Positions 1 to 5,568 of a stretch of DNA of 5,568 nucleotides are shown piece by piece. Origin of the DNA: Rhodospirillaceae bacterium (lineage in GTDB: Bacteria > Pseudomonadota > Alphaproteobacteria > Rhodospirillales > 2-02-FULL-58-16); contig JAUXMA010000137.1 of the NCBI GenBank assembly GCA_030623425.1, positions 1-5,568 of the forward strand. Reading direction: 5' to 3'. Under the pieces are notes generated by a model. It had not been told where the DNA came from and searched no databases. It saw only the letters and a list, made by a program, of their open reading frames with translations. Every line of letters starts with the position of its first letter. Within the stretch, counting starts at the first letter, position 1. The position numbers and the translations under genes are program-made.

Positions 1-819
<819 letters not shown>

Positions 820-823
<4 letters not shown>

Positions 824-1950
824 TGGCTCTCCGCTTGCGTGTGTCCCGCTTGCGTGTGTATAGGCAGCATGACGCGGAATACGGTGCGGCGGCGGTGGTC
901 GAATTCGATGACGCCGCCGTGATCGCCGATGATTTTGGCGACCAGCGCCAGGCCGAGGCCTTTTCCTTTCGGTTTCGAGGTGACGAAGGGATCGAACAGA
1001 TGCCCTTTCAGTTCGTCCGGGACGCCCTCGCCGTTGTCCTCGACGCTGACCATGAGCGGCAAATGAACGCGTGCCCCGCTTCCCGGCACGGCGAAGCGGA
1101 CCCCTTGCCGGTAGGCGCTGGCGAGAACGATTTCGCCACCCTTATCGGGCACCGCTTCCGCCGCGTTCTTGACCAGATTGAGGAAGACCTGCACCAGCTG
1201 GTCGCGGTCGCCCAGCACCGACGGCAACGACGGGTCGTAATCGGTGACGAAACGGACGTGGCGGCCGAACCCGTTCTCGGCCACTTGCCGGACGCGGTCG
1301 AGAACCTGGTGGATATTGACCGCTTGGCGCCGCGGCGGACCGGTGTCGGAAAAGGCCTCCATGCGGTCGACCAGGGCGCAGATGCGGTCGACCTCGTCGC
1401 AGATCATCCGCGTCAGATGGCGGTCCTGGGGGGAAACGCTGGCCTCCAGGAGTTGCGCCCCGCCGCGAATGCCGGAAAGCGGATTCTTGACCTCGTGCGC
1501 CAGCATGGCGGCCATGGCGGTGACGGAACGGGCGGCGCCCCGGTGGGTCAACTGGCGGTCGATCTTGTCGGCGATGGAGCGCTCCTGCAGCGCCACAACC
1601 ACCCTGCCCGGCATTTCGGCCAAGGGAGCCGCCTGAATGTTGACGAAATGCTCGCCAATGCGCGGCGTCCGCAAGGCGACGCCGTATTCGAAGACGACGT
1701 TGCCGTCCTTGCGCACTTGGTCGATGAGGGCGAACAGCGGGCTGTCGGCGGGAAGCAGGTCGCTCAATGGGTGTCCCTTCAGATGCGAGGCACTGGCCTT
1801 GAAAAACTGTTCGCTGGCGCTGTTGACATGGACCAAGACGCCTTCTGCGTCGACAACCAGGACGGCCATGGCGAGGGCGTTCAAAACCTCTTGCATATCG
1901 ACCTCGGCGGGGTGGGCTTTCGGTTCGAAGGCGACGACGATCTTTTCCAT
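820..1950 (-). CDS. ntrB: NtrB, nitrogen-regulation sensor histidine kinase
   Basis: NtrB is a cytosolic two-component kinase and phosphatase that, under control of PII proteins, sets the phosphorylation of NtrC. The 376-residue product has no membrane segment, as expected for NtrB and unlike NtrY. An N-terminal PAS-type sensor domain spans about 16-125. The dimerisation and phospho-acceptor domain has the H-box [15 protein letters not shown] (149-163) with H152. The ATPase domain shows the N-box NLVKNAAEA (258-266), G1 DNGEGV (305-310), F-box LFDPFVTSK (318-326) and G2 GKGLGLAL (329-336). The stretch around 280-298 is a linker insert inside the ATPase domain. The start is well supported by GGAAGG at 1960-1965, 9 nt upstream of the ATG. 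The gene is 16 bp downstream of dusB, and its TGA overlaps the ntrC ATG, which indicates one operon. Identity is firm from motifs plus context. Confidence 0.96.
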
Positions 1951-1966
1951 GACCTTAAACCTTCCG

Positions 1967-2953
1967 TCACGCCGCCAAGGGCTCGATCAAAGGGGTGTAG
2001 AAGCCGGCGATAAGGTCCCTGACCTCGCCGGCGTCGGCGGTGCCCATGATGCGGGCGCGAAAATCGGCGGCGCCTGGCAGGCCCTTCGAGTACCAGCCGA
2101 TGTGCTTGCGCGCCATACGGACGCCGCGCTCGGCGCCATAGTGGACAAGCATGTCCTCGTAATGCTCCAGCACCGTCGCCAATTGTGCCGCCGGCGGCGG
2201 CGGGGCCAGGCGCTCGCCAGTTTTGAGGAAGTGGTGCACCTGGTTGGGAAACCACGGCCGGCCGCGGGCGCCGCGTCCAATCATGACGGCATCGGCGGCG
2301 GACTGGGCCAACATTTCGCGGGCATCATCGAGGCTGGCGACATCGCCGTTGCCGATGACGGGAATAGCGACCGCTTCCTTGACCCGGCGAATGAAGGCCC
2401 AATCGGCCCGGCCCTTGTAGAACTGGGCCCGCGTCCGGCCGTGCACGGTGACCGCCTGGACGCCGCAGTCCTCGGCGATGCGCGCCAGCTCGGGCGCGTT
2501 GCGGCTGGTTTCGTCCCAACCGGTGCGCATCTTCACCGTCACCGGGACATCGACGGCCTTGACCACCGCCGCCATGATGCGTGCCGCCAGAACCTGATCG
2601 CGCATCAGCGCCGATCCGGCCTCGCCCTTGACGACTTTTTTGACCGGGCAGCCCATGTTGATGTCGATGACGGCGGCGCCTTTATCGGCGTTCAGCCGCG
2701 CCGCCTCGGCCATCACGTCAGCCTCGGCGCCGGCGATCTGCACCGCCAAGGGGCGCTCCTCGGCGCCGCCGGCGGACATCCTCATGGTCTTGCGGGCGGC
2801 CCGGACCACGGCCTTGCTGGCGATCATCTCGGAGAACACGAGACCGACGCCCGAGCGCTTGACCAAGCGCCGAAAAGGCATGTCGGAAACCCCCGACATG
2901 GGCGCCAGAATCACCGGCGAGTGCAAACGGAGGGAAGCGATCCACAAAGGCAT
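1967..2953 (-). CDS. dusB: DusB/NifR3-type tRNA-dihydrouridine synthase (alternative start at 2983)
   Basis: DusB is an FMN-dependent enzyme that reduces uridine to dihydrouridine in tRNA, in the cytoplasm. From the chosen start it has 328 residues, close to the usual length of about 320-330. The TIM-barrel N-terminus carries LAPMSGVSD (16-24). The catalytic cysteine is C102 in NMGCPVKK (99-106). FMN-site residues appear as K141 in VKMRTGW, H171 in HGRTR, GNGD (201-204) and GRGARGRP (226-233). I prefer the ATG at 2953 because AGGG lies just upstream, the protein then begins close to LAPM as in relatives, and the ten extra codons from 2983 have atypical AT-ending codons and no Shine-Dalgarno. 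The gene precedes ntrB-ntrC in the classical nifR3-ntrB-ntrC operon of alphaproteobacteria. The nifR3 name comes from that link, but the product is an RNA-modifying enzyme, not a regulator. Confidence 0.94.
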   Translation of the reverse strand: MPLWIASLRLHSPVILAPMSGVSDMPFRRLVKRSGVGLVFSEMIASKAVVRAARKTMRMSAGGAEERPLAVQIAGAEADVMAEAARLNADKGAAVIDINMGCPVKKVVKGEAGSALMRDQVLAARIMAAVVKAVDVPVTVKMRTGWDETSRNAPELARIAEDCGVQAVTVHGRTRAQFYKGRADWAFIRRVKEAVAIPVIGNGDVASLDDAREMLAQSAADAVMIGRGARGRPWFPNQVHHFLKTGERLAPPPPAAQLATVLEHYEDMLVHYGAERGVRMARKHIGWYSKGLPGAADFRARIMGTADAGEVRDLIAGFYTPLIEPLAA

Positions 2954-3054
2954 GATCCCTGTCGCTGTTGCGAGAGTGCCCATTTATTAGGCAAATTCGA
3001 TCCGTAATCAATGGATTTGCTTCGACGGAAGGCGAAAACCCGGCGGCAGCCGCG

Positions 3055-3855
3055 TTAAACCATGATCACGTCGGTGACGAACTTGACGCCGGGATAGCCC
3101 AAGGTCAGCAGCAGATAAGCCAGCAAAACCAAGCGCGCCGCCCGGCGGCCGCGAATGCCGGTGCGGTAGTGAGCGGCCAGAAGGCCGCCGATGACGGCGA
3201 AGGCGGTCACCGTCAGCACGTTCTTGTGATCGAACTGAAGCAGGCTGCCGGTCTCTTCGTAGAGCGTTGCCATTCCCGTCGCCAGCCCCAGGGCGAGGAC
3301 GATTTCGCAGATCACCAGCAAGCGCACGAGCAGGGATTCGCAATCGGCGACGGATGGAAGGAGCCGCGTCAAGGCGGTTGGCCGTTTGACCTTCAACGCC
3401 CTGTCCTGGAAAAAAGCGGCGAAAGCGGCGACGGCGGCAATGGTGAGCAAGCCGTAGGTCGCCAACGAGAGCAGAATATGGACCTCGGTCCAACCCACCG
3501 GCGCCGTCGCCGACAATGGTTCATGCGGGGCTTGCTCCCAGACGGTGGCGATGGCCCCCAAAGCGACCATGTAAAGCGCGATCAACGGCGTCAGCCGCCA
3601 GGTCTGGGAGGTGATGGCGGCGGCAAAGGCGAACAAAGCCATGCTGGACGCCACGTCTACCCAGAGGGTAGTCGAAAAATCGGTCCGCCAGGCACCGTGC
3701 ATCTGCGCCACCGCCCATGTCAGCGGCCCGGCCACGGCAAACGCCAGCACCGCCCAATAGAGGGCGTCGCGGCCGCCGTCCCGGCGCCACCCCAGCAGCG
3801 TCGCCGGGACCAGCGCGGCCAAGGCGGCAAGGCTGAAAAACAGGTCATCCGTCAT
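3055..3855 (-). CDS. ypjD: YpjD/CcsA-family inner-membrane protein (cytochrome c assembly-like)
   Basis: This 266-residue, very hydrophobic protein has about eight predicted membrane helices (roughly 5-22, 31-51, 62-83, 88-106, 126-149, 176-197, 212-229 and 240-260). By recall it resembles E. coli YpjD (about 263 residues) throughout. Shared features are HILLSL (126-131) leading into a Leu/Ala-rich helix, the amphipathic LLPSVADCESLL stretch (165-176), DHKNVL (209-214), and RGRRAAR (235-241) before a last helix and a GxKF end. YpjD belongs to the cytochrome c assembly superfamily with CcsA and CcmC. H126 and H210 could correspond to the family's haem-binding histidines, but I see no Trp-rich WWD haem-handling motif, so haem transport is not proven. 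It is divergent from ispDF and 71-101 bp upstream of dusB on the same strand, so it may be cotranscribed with it. There is no strong Shine-Dalgarno at the ATG; GAAAGGG lies about 13 nt upstream. The family assignment is good, the exact role unknown. Confidence 0.85.
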   Translation of the reverse strand: MTDDLFFSLAALAALVPATLLGWRRDGGRDALYWAVLAFAVAGPLTWAVAQMHGAWRTDFSTTLWVDVASSMALFAFAAAITSQTWRLTPLIALYMVALGAIATVWEQAPHEPLSATAPVGWTEVHILLSLATYGLLTIAAVAAFAAFFQDRALKVKRPTALTRLLPSVADCESLLVRLLVICEIVLALGLATGMATLYEETGSLLQFDHKNVLTVTAFAVIGGLLAAHYRTGIRGRRAARLVLLAYLLLTLGYPGVKFVTDVIMV

Positions 3856-3890
3856 CTTCGGCGGTTGCCCTTTCCGGCTATGGCTTTATT

Positions 3891-3938
3891 TAAGAGCCTA
3901 TCCGAATAACTGGAGGTGGTTGTTCGGATAGGCTCTAA
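3891..3938. repeat. 42-bp palindrome flanked by TAA direct repeats; likely IS5-family (IS1031-like) remnant or MITE
   Basis: Two 13-bp arms, GAGCCTATCCGAA at 3894-3906 and its exact complement at 3923-3935, surround a 16-bp centre. Both sides are flanked by TAA (3891-3893 and 3936-3938). From established knowledge, IS1031-group elements of the IS5 family have ends beginning GAG and duplicate a 3-bp TNA target. Read inward, the two ends also agree as GAGCCTATCCGAA(T/C)AAC. I infer two abutted transposon ends with the interior lost, or a very small non-autonomous element. No transposase is present. No T-run follows on either strand, which argues against a simple terminator. Confidence 0.6.
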
Positions 3939-4023
3939 GGCACACAATCGCGCCAGGACTTTATCTTGGCAAGACCTCTTGGCGGAAAACCGAGATTTTG
4001 GAAACTTTTCACATAAGGCAGCA

Positions 4024-4029
4024 TATGAT
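4024..4029 (+). promoter_or_regulatory. Possible -10 box for ispDF
   Basis: TATGAT matches the sigma-70 -10 consensus at five of six positions and sits in the AT-rich stretch 64 bp before the ispDF ATG. The best -35 candidate, TTGGAA at 3998-4003, is 20 bp away, longer than the usual 16-18 bp. The call is therefore weak. Confidence 0.25.
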
Positions 4030-4092
4030 AAGTGACCCCGATCCTGCTAGGTTCGCTGTTGCAAGAACACGAAATTTTGACCGGAAAGTAAG

Positions 4093-5250
4093 ATGAGCGG
4101 TTGCGTCGCTTTGGTGGTCGCCGCCGGACGGGGGCGGCGGTTCGGTGCCGGGACGCCAAAACAATATAGCCTTTTGGCGGGAACGCCGATGCTCCGGCGG
4201 TGCATGTTGGCCTTCCTGGAGCATCCGCGTGTGGACGCGGTCGGCGCCGTCATCCACCCCGACGACGGCGAGCTGTATGCGGCGGCGAGCGAGAGTTTGC
4301 AACTTTTGGAGCCGGTGAACGGCGGCGCCAGCCGCCAGGAATCGGCGCGTCTGGGGCTCGAAAGCCTGGCCGAACGGCCGCCGGACCAAGTGCTGATTCA
4401 CGACGCCGCCCGGCCGTTCGTCGACGAAGGGGTGATTTCACGGGTCGTCAAGGCGCTGAAGACGGCGCCGGCGGCGATCCCCGCCCTGCCCGTCAACGAT
4501 ACCTTGAAAAGCGGCCGCGCCGGGCGCATCGTCGCCACCGTCGGGCGTGCGGATTTGTGGCGGGCGCAAACCCCGCAAGGGTTCCGTTTCCGGGAAATCC
4601 TCGCCGCCCACCGGCGATATGAAGGCGCCGATCTCACCGACGACGCCGCCGTCGCCGAACGGGCCGGGATCGCCGTCGAACTGGTCGCCGGCAGCGAGGA
4701 CAATGTCAAAATCACCACCGAAGACGACTGGCGGCGCGCCCGACGATGGCTCGGCGGCGGCACCGTCAGAACCGGCATTGGCTTCGACGCGCACCGTTAC
4801 GGCCCCGGCGAAGAGATGATGCTGTGCGGGGTCTCCATTCCCCACCACGCCGCCCTCGTCGGCCATTCCGACGCCGACGTCGGTTTGCACGCCCTTACCG
4901 ACGCCCTCCTTGGCGCCATCGCCGCCGGTGACATCGGCGGCCATTTTCCCGCCGACGACCCCGAGTGGCGCGGCGCCCCGTCCGAGGTTTTCCTTAAAAA
5001 GGCCGGCGAGCTCATCCGGGAGCGCGGCGGCGCCATCGCCAACGTCGATGTCACCTTGATCTGCGAGGCGCCCAAAATCGCCCCGCACCGCGCCGCCATG
5101 GTCCGCCGCATCGCCGAAATCCTCGATCTTGCCGAGGACCGGGTCAGCGTCAAGGCGACGACGACGGAGCAAATGGGATTCACCGGCCGCGGCGAGGGAA
5201 TCGCCGCGCAGGCGATAGCGGCGCTTTCCTTCACGCCCGGCAAACGTTAG
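4093..5250 (+). CDS. ispDF: IspDF, bifunctional MEP-pathway enzyme (IspD cytidylyltransferase / IspF MECDP synthase)
   Basis: This cytosolic fusion enzyme catalyses two non-consecutive MEP-pathway steps: CTP-dependent formation of CDP-methylerythritol (IspD), and cyclisation to methylerythritol 2,4-cyclodiphosphate (IspF). The intermediate kinase step (IspE) is encoded elsewhere. The 385 residues match the family length. IspD spans about 1-222, with the nucleotide loop AAGRGRRFGAGTPKQY (10-25, K23), GGASRQESA (78-86), HDAARPF (103-109), the TPQGF segment (160-164), LTDDAA (181-186) and NVKITT (204-209). IspF spans about 226-383, with metal ligands in FDAHRYG (231-237; D232, H234), HSDADVGLHAL (258-268; H266), DIGGHFP (280-286) and KATTTEQMGFTGRGEG (354-369). 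GGAAAG at 4083-4088 supports the ATG. It is divergent from the ypjD-dusB-ntrBC block and 12 nt upstream of a receiver-like gene, which may be cotranscribed. All key motifs are present and no damage is seen. Confidence 0.97.
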   Translation: MSGCVALVVAAGRGRRFGAGTPKQYSLLAGTPMLRRCMLAFLEHPRVDAVGAVIHPDDGELYAAASESLQLLEPVNGGASRQESARLGLESLAERPPDQVLIHDAARPFVDEGVISRVVKALKTAPAAIPALPVNDTLKSGRAGRIVATVGRADLWRAQTPQGFRFREILAAHRRYEGADLTDDAAVAERAGIAVELVAGSEDNVKITTEDDWRRARRWLGGGTVRTGIGFDAHRYGPGEEMMLCGVSIPHHAALVGHSDADVGLHALTDALLGAIAAGDIGGHFPADDPEWRGAPSEVFLKKAGELIRERGGAIANVDVTLICEAPKIAPHRAAMVRRIAEILDLAEDRVSVKATTTEQMGFTGRGEGIAAQAIAALSFTPGKR

Positions 5251-5262
5251 AAAAGCCAAAAG

Positions 5263-5568
5263 ATGGATACGAAGAAATTCAATTTCGGAGACGTTCGCAT
5301 CCTTATCGCCGCTCCCGATAGGGTGACGATGGAGAGCCTCAAAACTCTTTTGCGCAATACCGGTTTCAGCAGCATGGGCAGCGTCAAAAGCTTGGGCGAC
5401 ATCAAAGTGGCGCTGGCCGAGGAAAACCCCGACCTGATGATCTGCGAGTGGCCTTTCCTCGAGGGCGATCCCGGCGGATTGATACACGCCTTGCGGCATC
5501 ACGAAGTGGGCAGCAACCCCTTTCTTCCGGTGATCATAGTCACCGGCGATCCGACCCCGGATCTGGTC
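5263..5568 (+). CDS. Receiver-like protein with degenerate phosphorylation site (partial, 3' end beyond window)
   Basis: The first 102 residues look like a CheY-type receiver domain: strand one RILIAAP (12-18), the helix around ESLKTLLRNTGF (24-35), strand three PDLMICEWPF (56-65) and strand four PVIIVTGD (89-96) with the conserved T94. The site where Asp is normally phosphorylated is E62 (ICEW instead of the usual CDW or LDL pattern). The usual acidic pair after strand one is reduced to AAPD, with only D19 nearby. This suggests a pseudo-receiver, either locked by a phosphomimetic Glu or signalling without phosphorylation. Any output domain and the conserved Lys lie beyond the right edge. It starts 12 nt after the ispDF stop with no clear Shine-Dalgarno (only an A-rich leader), consistent with coupling to ispDF. 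The fold is inferred from pattern; the partner and role are unknown. Confidence 0.8.
   Translation, partial: MDTKKFNFGDVRILIAAPDRVTMESLKTLLRNTGFSSMGSVKSLGDIKVALAEENPDLMICEWPFLEGDPGGLIHALRHHEVGSNPFLPVIIVTGDPTPDLV

Larger units (their letters stand above)
3856..4092. other. Intergenic region between divergent ypjD and ispDF
   Basis: This 237-bp gap must hold the promoters for ypjD (leftward) and ispDF (rightward). It is visibly more AT-rich than the flanking genes, especially about 3985-4090. It carries the palindrome at 3891-3938. No convincing gene is seen; the open frames that enter it are antisense shadows of ispDF or short and without family features. A weak -10-like box is listed separately. 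Confidence 0.6.

Noticed and set aside
1637..3007. Long plus-strand open frame (456 codons) opposite dusB
   Set aside because: It is antisense to dusB, whose catalytic and FMN motifs are intact; the composition is His/Gly/Arg-rich like other shadow frames.
2991..3020. Short inverted repeat GCAAAT/ATTTGC between ypjD and dusB
   Set aside because: It has only six perfect pairs with an asymmetric interior and no T-run on the minus strand, so it is too weak to call a terminator or operator.
3893..3936. Palindrome as an intrinsic terminator
   Set aside because: No U-run follows the hairpin on either strand, and the site lies between divergent genes where no transcript should end.
3966..3983. Sigma-54-like promoter (TTGGCA followed by TTGGC) upstream of ispDF
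   Set aside because: The GG and GC elements are separated by 12 nt instead of the required 10, so it does not fit the -24/-12 consensus.
4438..5502. Minus-strand open frame (354 codons) across ispDF
   Set aside because: It is antisense to ispDF, which has all IspD and IspF motifs, and it runs into the downstream receiver gene without its own features.

Overview
The window looks like a chromosomal segment from a GC-rich alphaproteobacterium, probably near the Rhodospirillales (inferred from gene order and protein style, not from a search). The main evidence is the block dusB (nifR3)-ntrB-ntrC next to a divergent bifunctional ispDF gene. This arrangement and the fused IspD-IspF enzyme are both well known in alphaproteobacteria.

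Layout: on the minus strand, reading from about 3855 down to 1, lie a YpjD/CcsA-like membrane protein gene, dusB (tRNA-dihydrouridine synthase, NifR3 type), ntrB (PAS-containing histidine kinase) and ntrC (sigma-54-dependent response regulator, cut by the left edge). dusB and ntrB are 16 bp apart and ntrB and ntrC overlap by 4 bp, so these three form a tight operon. ypjD lies 71-101 bp upstream of dusB, depending on which dusB start is used, and may head the same transcript. On the plus strand, ispDF (4093-5250) is followed 12 nt later by a receiver-like protein gene that runs off the right edge.

The 237-bp gap between the divergent ypjD and ispDF genes holds the most unusual non-coding structure: a 42-bp near-perfect palindrome with 13-bp perfect outer arms starting GAGCC, flanked on both sides by TAA. 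This fits a miniature or collapsed insertion-sequence remnant of the IS5 family, IS1031-like, better than a terminator.

Functionally, NtrB/NtrC sense and regulate nitrogen status, DusB modifies tRNA, IspDF carries out two steps of the MEP isoprenoid pathway, and the YpjD-like protein is a polytopic membrane protein related to cytochrome c assembly factors. The truncated receiver protein has Glu where the phosphorylated Asp would be and lacks the usual acidic pair, so it is probably a pseudo-receiver. I see no wholly new multi-gene system. The palindrome and the pseudo-receiver are the parts that merit a second look.
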